21,516 nt of DNA, taken from Promethearchaeota archaeon (GTDB lineage: Archaea > Asgardarchaeota > Lokiarchaeia > Sigyniarchaeales > SOKP01). A program made the translations under genes and the position numbers. Shown in pieces: positions 7,367-15,180 of this stretch. The stretch covers positions 1-21,516 of the forward strand of contig JAUWNA010000004.1 in the NCBI GenBank assembly GCA_030612905.1. Direction: 5' to 3'. The stretch's first letter is position 1. Every line of letters starts with the position of its first letter. The notes below the pieces were generated by a model. That model was given only the letters and a program-made list of their open reading frames with translations, had not been told where the DNA came from and did no database searches.

Positions 7367-7804
7367 ATGGCCGAAGAATTCGCAAATTTCATGCAAGAAA
7401 CAAGAAAAGCCCCTCTTGAAGAAAAGTTAAATACATTTGGCGATGTTGTTGAAAAAATGATGTCGATGATTCTAAGGATACCAGCTTTAGTAGATCAATC
7501 TTTAGCGGTTGTTAGTCAAAGAATTTCAACATTAGAATCGCGAATTAATTCTATAAATAATGATGTTTCGGCACTTAGAACGAGAGGAACTGGGGCTGCT
7601 CCAGTTATTGCAGCACCTACAGCTCCAAGTAGCGCCCCGCCACCCTCAGCCGGACCACCTGGCGGACCACCTGGCGGACCACCACCACCACCGGGGGGTC
7701 CACCCGGAGGTCCTGGCGGACCACGTCCAGCCAGCCCTGTAAGTTTAAGGGGAGCTATTATGGGCGAGTTAAAATCCTTGTTCGCTAAAAGAAACACCCA
7801 ATGA
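7367..7804 (+). CDS. Coiled-coil/polyproline protein with Ena/VASP- or WASP-like layout
   Basis: I take the ATG at 7367 as start (145 residues; preceded by gagag and followed by coding-like MAEEFANF), not the TTG at 7274, whose extra residues look like translated spacer. Residues 1-35 are helical; 36-72 form a short coiled coil (VVSQRISTLESRINSI) like oligomerising helices of HSBP1/CCDC53 type. Residues 75-123 are low-complexity Ala/Pro/Gly with PPP and PPPPP runs, the type of sequence bound by profilin. Residues 124-145 return to a helix, IMGELKSLFAKR, which resembles the F-actin-binding element of Ena/VASP proteins (LMEEMNAMLARR). Oligomeriser, polyproline, actin-binding helix is the layout of actin polymerases. 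Function is inferred from architecture only. Confidence 0.8.
   Translation: MAEEFANFMQETRKAPLEEKLNTFGDVVEKMMSMILRIPALVDQSLAVVSQRISTLESRINSINNDVSALRTRGTGAAPVIAAPTAPSSAPPPSAGPPGGPPGGPPPPPGGPPGGPGGPRPASPVSLRGAIMGELKSLFAKRNTQ
7652..7675 (+). repeat. 12-bp tandem repeat encoding Gly-Pro-Pro-Gly units
   Basis: Two perfect copies of ggaccacctggc (7652-7663, 7664-7675), followed by a partial third copy that runs into a ccaccacca stretch. They lie inside the polyproline gene and make a local GC-rich island (about 7630-7740) in an otherwise AT-rich window. Such units change number easily by slippage. Confidence 0.85.
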
Positions 7805-7962
7805 AATTCAATTTTAGCTTTGAATTGATTTAGTTTACTTGGAAATGGGGATTTAAAAAAACATCTCACTTTCACTTTTTATTATTAAAATCAATTAAAA
7901 TTAAAATTGATAGACAAATATATCAAAGTAAGAAATTAATTGTTTTTAATTCGGTTAATTCA

Positions 7963-9693
7963 GTGCAGCAATCCTCAAATAAGAATTCAGGCGTTATTAA
8001 AGTAAAAGTAGTTCATGATCTTCAAAGACAAATACTAGAAATTACTTCGCTTTTTAGAGTTCTGAATAATTATTATTATAAAAAAGCTATAGCACAAAAC
8101 CAAAAAAAACCATTGTTGGTAAAAAGGTTTAAAAACCGGCTCAAATCTTTAGAAAGCAATAAAGATTGGCTCTATGCTATTCCAACTACATTAAGCACAT
8201 CAAGAGACGATTATTTAATCAAAAAAGATTCATTCAGATTCCCTGACAGCATAATTCTATTTGAGATGTGGATGAACTTGGGTTTGGGAGCTCTTTATCC
8301 CAGATTAGCTTTACACTATAAATTTCCCGGATTTCTAAAAGGTGAGAAAACAAGGAATGTTTTCCATTTTACATTTTCAACATCTCGAGGTTTTGGATTC
8401 CCAATCTATTTTGGGCCAGAATTTTATGGATATTTATTAACAATTGGAAAAATATTAGAACCATTGTTTAGGTGGTCTCATACTATATGTCATAGGGCTA
8501 ATCAAGCGATCTTTCTTGTAGGTAAACGGTACGGCATTAAAAGGCATCATCCTGGTGAATTTGAATCTGTTATAATTTCAAAATATGAAAATAATATGTT
8601 TAAAGGAATCGATACTCTCTTACACGGTTATTTCACACATGATCCAAAAAAGTTAGGTATATATTCCAGTTTAGAAGAGGCTCTTAAAACAATTACATTT
8701 TCATATAGTATAGGGGACCATGCAATGAGTATTGAGACTAAAACCCAAAAACAAACAATAAGCATTCCTTTAATAACACACGATTATATCGTAAAAAAAT
8801 ACAATGTAGATTTCTATATCTACATAAAGAAGTTAATATCAATAAAGAAGTTGCTAATTGAAAAGATTTTAATAAATAAAAAACAAAGAAAAGAATTGAT
8901 TAATAAATTAAAGAGATTTAATAGATTTAAATTTAGAATAGATCAATCTAAAACCCTTTCAGTTCCTAGTTTGAAACGATCTAAAAGATTTTCAAAAATT
9001 GAAGAATATACGCTCCATATTCGACTGATGGAAAAAATTTTGAAAATGTTATGGACAACACCATTATATACTCATACTATCCATAACATATCAAATAATG
9101 AAGTTGATCTCCAAGAGGTCAAGGAAAATAATTATTTAACTGAATTTGACAATACCTCTATTTATTCAATATTTTTACTTTATATAACACATTTCGAGAT
9201 AAAAAACTCATTTTCTTTTAAAGAAAAGGAAATTATAGATGAGTTGGTGAAATTAAGAGATAATATGGGAACTATGTGGCTTTATTTTAAGGAACAACAC
9301 TTTAATCTTGCCTTAAAAAAATTAAATGAGCTTTCTGTTTTATCGCTAGAGAGTTTAAATTATAATAGAAATGTAAATGATCATTTAGATAATCTTATAC
9401 CCATTTTTTCAATTTATGAAATTTTCAATAGACCTCTATCAGAATCAGTCTATCCTGAATCAATCCCACGAAATAAGCGATTAGGTGCATATTTAGCAAG
9501 TTTTCTAACTTCAAGATATAACCTATTTGGTGTGAACTTAATGAATCTCTTTAATAAATTAGCATTTTACAACTGGAGTTATTTTATTTTAAAAAAAAAA
9601 TTGAATCGAACTCGTTTTTTCAATTTAATCTTAAATCTTCCTATTTGGAAACATATTCCACTTAATGTTAAATCCCATATCCTAAATAAATGA
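7963..9693 (+). CDS. Orphan 576-residue protein
   Basis: I do not recognise this protein. The start is a GTG at 7963, with tata-like acaaatatat about 45 bases upstream; the frame is open for another 43 codons upstream but has no ATG, GTG or TTG there, and the next internal Met is beyond residue 100. The first ~280 residues have mixed hydrophobic, aromatic-rich segments (FHFTFSTSRGFGFPIYFGPEFYGYLL), followed by a Lys-rich helical region (about 285-350) and an all-helical C-terminal part. His/Cys residues in HTICHRANQ and RHHPGEFE could bind metal, but no known motif results. No signal peptide or clear membrane helix. It stands alone, convergent with elf1. Confidence 0.8.
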   Translation: MQQSSNKNSGVIKVKVVHDLQRQILEITSLFRVLNNYYYKKAIAQNQKKPLLVKRFKNRLKSLESNKDWLYAIPTTLSTSRDDYLIKKDSFRFPDSIILFEMWMNLGLGALYPRLALHYKFPGFLKGEKTRNVFHFTFSTSRGFGFPIYFGPEFYGYLLTIGKILEPLFRWSHTICHRANQAIFLVGKRYGIKRHHPGEFESVIISKYENNMFKGIDTLLHGYFTHDPKKLGIYSSLEEALKTITFSYSIGDHAMSIETKTQKQTISIPLITHDYIVKKYNVDFYIYIKKLISIKKLLIEKILINKKQRKELINKLKRFNRFKFRIDQSKTLSVPSLKRSKRFSKIEEYTLHIRLMEKILKMLWTTPLYTHTIHNISNNEVDLQEVKENNYLTEFDNTSIYSIFLLYITHFEIKNSFSFKEKEIIDELVKLRDNMGTMWLYFKEQHFNLALKKLNELSVLSLESLNYNRNVNDHLDNLIPIFSIYEIFNRPLSESVYPESIPRNKRLGAYLASFLTSRYNLFGVNLMNLFNKLAFYNWSYFILKKKLNRTRFFNLILNLPIWKHIPLNVKSHILNK

Positions 9694-9783
9694 AATAAAG
9701 AGTTGTTACATTAAATTATCCTATTTAAATTAATTATCCTCTTCCAAAAAAATCAAAGTGCTTAATTAAAGAAATCAATTTAT

Positions 9784-10397
9784 TTAAAATTCAAGAAAAC
9801 CAGGATCGTCAAAGATATCTTCAATTTTCTTTTCTTTTTTCATATCACTCTCATCATGCTCTGAAAATAAAGATTCTTCGTCTGTTCTAATTCCTTTTTC
9901 CAATTCAAGTGTGTCTAATTGAAGTAAAGCATCTTTTTCACGCCTTTTATATTCTTCAGCATTTAATTTCCATTTATTTACATCATCAAGATCTACTTTA
10001 TCTTCGTCTTCTAAAGCTTGAACAACTTTAAGCTTACAAATATCCGATAAAATTGAGTAGGATAATGCTAGTTCGCCCCATTCGTTTCCTTTTATTAATT
10101 TTTCAATGCGTTTTTCTAATCTCTGAAGTTCTTGATCAGCGTAATGAATATCGATAAAATCTCCAAAAGCATCAACAGGTTCTGATATGGAATTAACTAA
10201 AACTTCCTTTGTTAAACCACAATGACCACATTTCACTGTAGCTATAACACTCTTTCGTAAATTTTCTACTTTTATTGATTTTTCCCCACAATCCAAGGTA
10301 AATGGGAAAACCATAATTACCTGTTTGGGCAAGTAAAAATTTTGGGGACTGTTTTGACTCTTTTATACGATTGTTGCTTTCTTTTTCTTCTTCCCAT
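9784..10397 (-). CDS. elf1: Elf1-type transcription elongation factor, split by an archaeal intron
   Basis: Two exons on the minus strand: exon 1 10397-10323 (25 codons) and exon 2 10290-9784 (168 codons plus stop), giving 193 residues. Exon 1 starts MGRRKRK, the basic N-terminal tail typical of Elf1, and ends FTCPN; exon 2 starts CGEKSIKVE. Splicing creates the four-Cys zinc ribbon Cys23-x2-Cys26...Cys46-x2-Cys49, followed by EPVDAFGDFIDIHY (62-75), the Elf1 hallmark (EPVDVYSDWVD in eukaryotes). Elf1/ELOF1 binds elongating RNA polymerase. Unspliced, translation stops after 26 codons. An internal ATG at 10332 would give a protein without the first CPxC Cys or the basic tail, so it is not the real start. 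Residues 80-193 are an unusually long helical, acidic extension. Confidence 0.88.
10291..10322 (-). other. 32-nt bulge-helix-bulge (BHB) intron in elf1
   Basis: On the minus strand, a 4-bp central helix (CCAA 10328-10325 with UUGG 10296-10293) is flanked by two 3-nt bulges, ACA (10324-10322) and AUU (10292-10290), on opposite strands. The outer exon helix is 10333-10329 with 10289-10285 (two G-C, three G-U), continued after one mismatch by six A-U pairs. The intron folds as GGUAA/UUACC (10321-10317/10301-10297), a UU bulge, then AUGG/CCAU with a 5-nt loop. The standard cut between bulge positions 2 and 3 removes exactly 10322-10291. That joins codon AAC to UGU in phase 0 and rebuilds CPNCG. 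The intron contains an in-frame UAA and is not a multiple of three. Bulge geometry and protein homology agree independently. Confidence 0.9.
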
Positions 10398-10428
10398 CGA
10401 AGTTCAAACTCAAAATAATTGTGTATTG

Positions 10429-10436
10429 TTATAAAT
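10429..10436 (-). promoter_or_regulatory. Probable TATA box of elf1
   Basis: On the minus strand the element reads atttataa and ends 32 bases before the exon-1 ATG at 10397. With about 25 bases spacing, transcription would begin near 10407. This supports 10397 as the true start and places exon 1 inside the transcript. Confidence 0.5.
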
Positions 10437-10572
10437 TTCTTAAACAATAAGTAATTAGAAATCAAAACTAAAAAATTTTCGCTTTTTTAATTGTAGAATG
10501 GAGGAAACCGAAAGATTTTTTAGGAATGATTAATTAATTTAATTACTCTTTTTAACTGAAACAAATTACTCA

Positions 10573-10583
10573 TTTTAAATATA
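10573..10583 (+). promoter_or_regulatory. Probable TATA box of the 10601-19538 operon
   Basis: ttttaaatata is centred about 23 bases before the ATG at 10601, so the first mRNA is probably leaderless. No equally convincing TATA box with matching spacing was noticed between the later genes, consistent with one long operon. Confidence 0.5.
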
Positions 10584-10600
10584 GCAAGTGGATTTTAGGC

Positions 10601-11701
10601 ATGGAACATACGGCTTTGTCGATGGATTTCGATAAGAACTTGATAGAAACAGTTCTTGACGACATTGATATGAGATATATCATTTTGTTTTTATATATCA
10701 TCAGAAATGATTTATTCAAGGATTTAAGTAATCAAGAACTTATAAAATCATATGAGAGAGTCCTAATATTAGATGAGATATATAAAGATAATATTTTAAG
10801 CTTTTGGAATAAAGAATTTATTGAAATTGTTATCGATTTAGGTTTAATTAAAAATATACGAAGTATAAGAGAATTTGAACAAAAAGACGGTGATTTTATA
10901 ATCCGGTTAGGAGAGGAGACAGTAACGATTGAAAATAATACAATTTCAGTACCAGATCATACATTGTTTTTACTAATAAATAAAAAATTTAAGTTTCTAA
11001 CTAGGCGGAATTTTAATCTAGCTTTAAATAAATTAAAAGGAGTTAGATGCGAAAAAGGTAACAATATCCACCCATTTGTTTTTGAAATAGGGGACCATGA
11101 TTTTAAAATATCAGATGATCTCTATTATATTCTGGACCAGTATGGAAATATTTTTCAAGCTATTAAAATTGAGATTACAATCGAAGGGTTTTACCAAAGA
11201 TTTTTGGGGATAAAGGATAAAATTGATGAATTTATTGAAATTTTTGAGCCCAAATTGAAAAATAAAACCATTTTAAAAAAAATAAATAAAGCTGTTGAAG
11301 AAAATAAAGATATTATTCAATTTCTTAAAGATGAAAAAGTAGAGCTTCCAGATAAATTTAATTATGATAGTATTGATAAAGAAAATCCAATTTTTAAAAA
11401 ATGGAATTCTAATTTATTATCTTTATTAAACTATAGATTTCAGATGAAACAAATTGAAACTAAATTATTAGAAATGAAATTATATTATTCGGGAAAAGGT
11501 AAAAGGTATAACTATCTTGAATTCATCGAGAAAGTGTCTTTTAACGAAGATAACATTGTAAATAATATTCAAAAGGATTTAATCGAGCTTAGAGAAGACT
11601 TGGTGAAAGTTAATAGTAAGATTTCAAGATTTACTGAGAAAGAATTAAAATTATTAAATTTAGATTATGAAAGGTATATTATAACCAGTAATGATGACTA
11701 A
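10601..11701 (+). CDS. Orphan operon protein 1 (winged-helix-like N-part, helical C-part)
   Basis: I do not recognise this 366-residue protein. It is soluble, acidic and Lys/Glu/Ile-rich. Residues about 25-120 alternate helices with a short beta hairpin (DFIIRLGEETVTIENNTISV), which could be a winged-helix-type unit. A second beta-rich segment (about 160-200) follows. From about 200 onwards the protein is helical with coiled-coil character, ending in a heptad-like helix (NNIQKDLIELREDLVKVNSKI). It opens the eight-gene run, directly behind the probable promoter, with only 2 bases between its stop and the next ATG, so it is probably a structural partner of the downstream products. No catalytic motif is visible. 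Confidence 0.8.
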   Translation: MEHTALSMDFDKNLIETVLDDIDMRYIILFLYIIRNDLFKDLSNQELIKSYERVLILDEIYKDNILSFWNKEFIEIVIDLGLIKNIRSIREFEQKDGDFIIRLGEETVTIENNTISVPDHTLFLLINKKFKFLTRRNFNLALNKLKGVRCEKGNNIHPFVFEIGDHDFKISDDLYYILDQYGNIFQAIKIEITIEGFYQRFLGIKDKIDEFIEIFEPKLKNKTILKKINKAVEENKDIIQFLKDEKVELPDKFNYDSIDKENPIFKKWNSNLLSLLNYRFQMKQIETKLLEMKLYYSGKGKRYNYLEFIEKVSFNEDNIVNNIQKDLIELREDLVKVNSKISRFTEKELKLLNLDYERYIITSNDD

Positions 11702-11703
11702 AT

Positions 11704-12657
11704 ATGAAATGTTCTGCATGTAATGTTGAAATGGAACCTCTAATTTCAGGGATTTTTCAATGCCCACAATGTAAGAAAATTATTAAGGAAAAGAGTATAG
11801 AAGTAGAAAAAAAAGAAGAAGAATCCCTTATAGGAACTTTTCTAGATGGAGAATGGTTTCATAAAAATGTGAGTTTAAACAAACAATATGAAATATGCGA
11901 AAAAGGTGTAATTTTAAATAAGAGTGATACCCGTTTATTCGCTGTCTTGATTTGTCATAGTGCATACTTAAAGAATGAGAAATACGTAAGACTTTCTTGG
12001 TGGAAAAGTTATCAACATGCAGGGATGTTTAAAATTTACGATAAGGACGTTCTGAAAAATGTTATTATTGCGTTAGAAAAGATTAATGACTCTTTCGATG
12101 AGATATGGACTTGGAAAGGGAAGTACGGAAAATTAGAACCTAAAACAAAAGAAATCTTAGAAAAAGAAAGAAGCTTAGACATTATCAAATATAGAATTAT
12201 TGAAAACAGGACATGCCCAAAATGTCAAAAAAAAATGAAAAAAATGAAATCTCATTATGAATGCCAATTTTGTGGTGAAATCGTCATATTAGAAGGGTTT
12301 AACCAGCCAATCTTTAATATAATTTCTAAAGATCTAGATTTAAGTTTTCAAGCTAATTTACCCATAAATTATTATTTGCCTGTAAGCGGTATTACAGTAA
12401 AGTGGTTAATGGGAGAATGGAAAGCTTTGGCAGTTATTCATTCTAAAGATAATCCAAATAAAAAATGGTTACGATTTTATTGGTGGATACGAGACCTAAG
12501 CAGTATTTTAAAATATGGAAAAAGAGAAATGGGGGAAGGAACACAAATGGGTTGGAAAGCCCAAAGAGGTGTAAGTTCTCCGAACCTTTATGATAAAAAG
12601 CTTATAAATCCATTAATTGATACCTTAAAGAAAATAGTAGTAGAATTAAATTGGTAA
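11704..12657 (+). CDS. Duplicated zinc-ribbon/Trp-rich orphan (operon protein 2)
   Basis: The 317-residue protein contains the same unit twice. Unit 1: zinc ribbon Cys3-x2-Cys6...Cys20-x2-Cys23, then a domain with RLFAVLICHS, YVRLSWWKSY, and a final helix DKDVLKNVIIALEKI. Unit 2: ribbon CPKC...CQFC (about 171-191), then WKALAVIHSKD, WLRFYWWIRDL, and a final helix DKKLINPLIDTLKKIV. The strand pair ending in a double Trp, followed by a Leu-rich helix, recalls PC4-like single-strand nucleic-acid-binding folds, but only loosely. Zinc ribbons plus aromatic strands suggest nucleic-acid or protein binding, not catalysis. It starts 2 bases after the previous gene's stop. No named family is recognised. 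Confidence 0.85.
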   Translation: MKCSACNVEMEPLISGIFQCPQCKKIIKEKSIEVEKKEEESLIGTFLDGEWFHKNVSLNKQYEICEKGVILNKSDTRLFAVLICHSAYLKNEKYVRLSWWKSYQHAGMFKIYDKDVLKNVIIALEKINDSFDEIWTWKGKYGKLEPKTKEILEKERSLDIIKYRIIENRTCPKCQKKMKKMKSHYECQFCGEIVILEGFNQPIFNIISKDLDLSFQANLPINYYLPVSGITVKWLMGEWKALAVIHSKDNPNKKWLRFYWWIRDLSSILKYGKREMGEGTQMGWKAQRGVSSPNLYDKKLINPLIDTLKKIVVELNW

Positions 12658-12690
12658 ACAATAAAATAATTATAATCTGTAGTGAAAATA

Positions 12691-13830
12691 ATGGCAGAAA
12701 TTCAAGATCCTACTTGGAAAGAATTACTTCAGCAATTTAAAAAAGGGTTAGAAAAAGCAATCGATGAATTGGAAAAAAGAGATGCAGAAAACATCCCAGG
12801 AGCAAAAGAAGCTCTAGTACAAAGACTGAACAATATGAAACTCCACTTTCCAAAGAATAATGGTGATATTTTTATAAAATCAATAAATGATAAAATTCAA
12901 AACTCATTTTTTCCAAATACAAAAAATTTTTCTGAAGCTTTTGATAAAATATTAAAGTCTAGAACTCATGAACAAGATTTTATTATAAATGAGTTATTAA
13001 ATGGATTTGTAACATCAAAAGCGAAAGCAATAGCTTCAGGAACACAAGGACCTATAATAAATAGGATGGTAGAAGCCTTTAGTAAAAGAAATGATTTTCA
13101 TATTATAGATCATCAATTTTATGCTATGTTCGGCGATCCGAATAAACCTCGTCATTACATAAAAAACCAACTTGAAGAACTTGTTAAAATGTTTGGTTTG
13201 GTTTCAAAAGAGTTAGTTGTAAAAAAGGATGTTAGAAAAAGTGAAGAGAAAGTTTACACTTTTTACACATTTCCAGATGATATTATTGAAATCCTCGAAG
13301 AAAAATATTTAATAATTAATGAGGAATTAGGTTATGCTTATGTGTCTGATGCCTTTGACAGAAATGTTTTTATATGTATGTTTTTAGCTAATGTTTCAAT
13401 AAATAGAGACGATCTTGAGAAGATTGGGGGCTCTTATACAATAAACGGCATCTCTGCTATATTTGCTTTAATTCTATTATTAAGTTTTATGCCAAAATTA
13501 TCTGTTGATGAGACAAACCCCATTCTCAACGATCCTAATTTTGACGCAGATAATATGAGTGTCATTCCAAAATCGTGGATGATGAGACAAGTCTTAGAAC
13601 CTCTTTTTGAACCATTAATAAAAATTATTGCTTATAGGTTAGGAGGAGGTTTATGGTTAACCAAAATAATAGACTCTGAAATTAATAAAAAAATTATTAA
13701 TCAAATACGTTTCTTGTTGAAAGATGTAAACAAGTGGATTCTTGGAGAGTTGGTGCGTGTAGAAATACCAATCTTCGTGGAGATCGCTAATATATTCACA
13801 GAAATAGTAGTAGGGTACGATGAAAGTTAA
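12691..13830 (+). CDS. Orphan operon protein 3 (possible winged-helix protein)
   Basis: I chose the ATG at 12691 (379 residues); a GTG three codons upstream is also in frame. Residues 1-95 are helical with a Pro/Asn-rich middle. Residues about 135-205 fit a winged helix: helices ending HYIKNQLEELVKMFGLVS, then a hairpin (VVKKD...KVYTFYTFPDDII). Residues 253-269 (ISAIFALILLLSFMPKL) are very hydrophobic, but they lie between soluble segments and are probably a buried helix, though a membrane segment cannot be excluded. The C-terminal 85 residues are helical. The gene is 33 bases after the zinc-ribbon gene and 26 before the next. No family recognised. Confidence 0.8.
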   Translation: MAEIQDPTWKELLQQFKKGLEKAIDELEKRDAENIPGAKEALVQRLNNMKLHFPKNNGDIFIKSINDKIQNSFFPNTKNFSEAFDKILKSRTHEQDFIINELLNGFVTSKAKAIASGTQGPIINRMVEAFSKRNDFHIIDHQFYAMFGDPNKPRHYIKNQLEELVKMFGLVSKELVVKKDVRKSEEKVYTFYTFPDDIIEILEEKYLIINEELGYAYVSDAFDRNVFICMFLANVSINRDDLEKIGGSYTINGISAIFALILLLSFMPKLSVDETNPILNDPNFDADNMSVIPKSWMMRQVLEPLFEPLIKIIAYRLGGGLWLTKIIDSEINKKIINQIRFLLKDVNKWILGELVRVEIPIFVEIANIFTEIVVGYDES

Positions 13831-13856
13831 TATATTAAAAAAAAAGAGCGAAAATT

Positions 13857-15164
13857 ATGAGTTACAAAAAAAAATCTACTAGAACGGCAAGATCAGGTAG
13901 AAAAAGAGAGAAGTGGACTGATATTCTACCTAGATATTTAACTTTTATAAGTCATATGCGCCCAATTCTTAGAGAAACAAGGAGAAAAATTATCGAATTA
14001 GATGCTGACTTACTACTAGATATTGAAGTCCTAGATAAAATTCGCCAAGAAGAAGAAAAAAGAAATATCCGAAAAGTGAGAGCTTTATCAGAATTTTATA
14101 CGATGTATAGATCAAATGTTTATGATATAATTAAAGATTTTATAATTAAATATCGGGAAATCATTCCAATAATTGATATAAAAGATTACATTATTGAATT
14201 CTTATACGAATCCATTGGTGCATTGAATGTTTTACGACATATTACCAATCCAGACGAATCGAGTTTAGAAAAAACATTTCTATATGTTTTAACGAAGTTC
14301 ATAGAAGAAAGATTATTTTCGCGAGGAAGAAATATGATAATTATTTATAATAAATTATTAGAATACTCTTCGGATTTTTATGAGTGCCAACGACATTTAC
14401 TCCAACCACATACTTATTATAGGGAAAAATTAGAAAGATCAGATTATTTTGAAATTCCGGGTATGTCTCCAAAAGTTTATCGGTTAATCAACAATATAAC
14501 TTCTCTTTATAATTTGGATCCAAATTTTGGAGAATTCCCTGAAAGAGAAAATCAAGAAATTCCTATGATTTTAAAGACTGAGGTTTTTAACCCATATATT
14601 GATTCAATCGCTAATGCCGAGGAAGAAGCTATAAATCAAATTGCCGAACGCATTGGACTCCGTGTTATTGACGAAATCTTCCTTGCACCAAAAGAAGATT
14701 TAGTAGATATAATGTTAGAAAATAATTTCCTACGTGAGAATAAGCAGTCCGATGGAAAAATAAGATTATTACCACAATTGAGCAATGAAACATTAATTTT
14801 GTATTATTTAGCGTTAGCTTCACAAAGAAGAGGATTTTTATCAAAAGAATTTATAAATTGGATTACAATGAATTTTGCCTTTCTAATTTACATGGGAATT
14901 TTAAAATGGAAATTATCTGATCAAAATATTTTTTATCCAATATTCAAAGATTTACAAACAAATGAGAAAGTACTACCTTATTTAATGAAGCTCGTATGTT
15001 TTCCTAATTATTTAAGTTTAGATAAGCTTAAGATAAGAGATTCCCCTCAATATAGAAAAGAAATTTTTAGCTTTATTGGTTCTCAAATTGATAATCTTAA
15101 AGAATTTATTAATGAAATAGCAGATTATTGTGAAAAATTTGATAAAGAAAGAAAAAATAATTAA
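13857..15164 (+). CDS. Orphan operon protein 4 (basic N-terminus, helical)
   Basis: A 435-residue unrecognised protein. The first 20 residues are strongly basic and Ser/Thr-rich (KKKSTRTARSGRKREK), a disordered tail of the kind that contacts nucleic acid. The rest is mostly helical. Around residues 285-345 the pattern DIMLENNFLRENKQSDGKIRL followed by a hydrophobic helix resembles the end of a winged helix and is similar in layout to the second domain of the KITE-like protein at the end of the operon. A kleisin-like or scaffold role is conceivable but not shown. It is placed 16 bases before the AAA+ ATPase gene. Confidence 0.8.
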   Translation: MSYKKKSTRTARSGRKREKWTDILPRYLTFISHMRPILRETRRKIIELDADLLLDIEVLDKIRQEEEKRNIRKVRALSEFYTMYRSNVYDIIKDFIIKYREIIPIIDIKDYIIEFLYESIGALNVLRHITNPDESSLEKTFLYVLTKFIEERLFSRGRNMIIIYNKLLEYSSDFYECQRHLLQPHTYYREKLERSDYFEIPGMSPKVYRLINNITSLYNLDPNFGEFPERENQEIPMILKTEVFNPYIDSIANAEEEAINQIAERIGLRVIDEIFLAPKEDLVDIMLENNFLRENKQSDGKIRLLPQLSNETLILYYLALASQRRGFLSKEFINWITMNFAFLIYMGILKWKLSDQNIFYPIFKDLQTNEKVLPYLMKLVCFPNYLSLDKLKIRDSPQYRKEIFSFIGSQIDNLKEFINEIADYCEKFDKERKNN

Positions 15165-15180
15165 GTTACAATAAAATGAG

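Noticed and set aside
7560..7742. 60-residue plus-strand His/Asp-rich ORF inside the polyproline gene
   Set aside because: It is a frame-shifted reading of the same 12-bp repeat with no start signal of its own.
7516..7875. 119-residue minus-strand Gly/Pro-rich ORF
   Set aside because: It is the reverse-strand image of the polyproline tract; its Gly/Pro runs are the complement of the repeat in the real gene and its ends look like random AT-rich translation.
9784..10332. elf1 as an intronless 182-residue protein starting at the ATG at 10332
   Set aside because: This start would translate intron sequence (QVIMVFPFTLD), drop the basic MGRRKRK tail and leave the zinc ribbon without Cys23. The BHB structure and the upstream TATA box support the two-exon model.
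10193..10465. 90-residue minus-strand ORF overlapping the start of elf1
   Set aside because: It is in another frame from both elf1 exons, shows no family pattern, and overlaps a TATA box and the BHB.
10498..10533. 11-codon ATG frame with a nearby gagg before the operon
   Set aside because: Too short, no conserved feature, and it lies upstream of the operon's TATA box.
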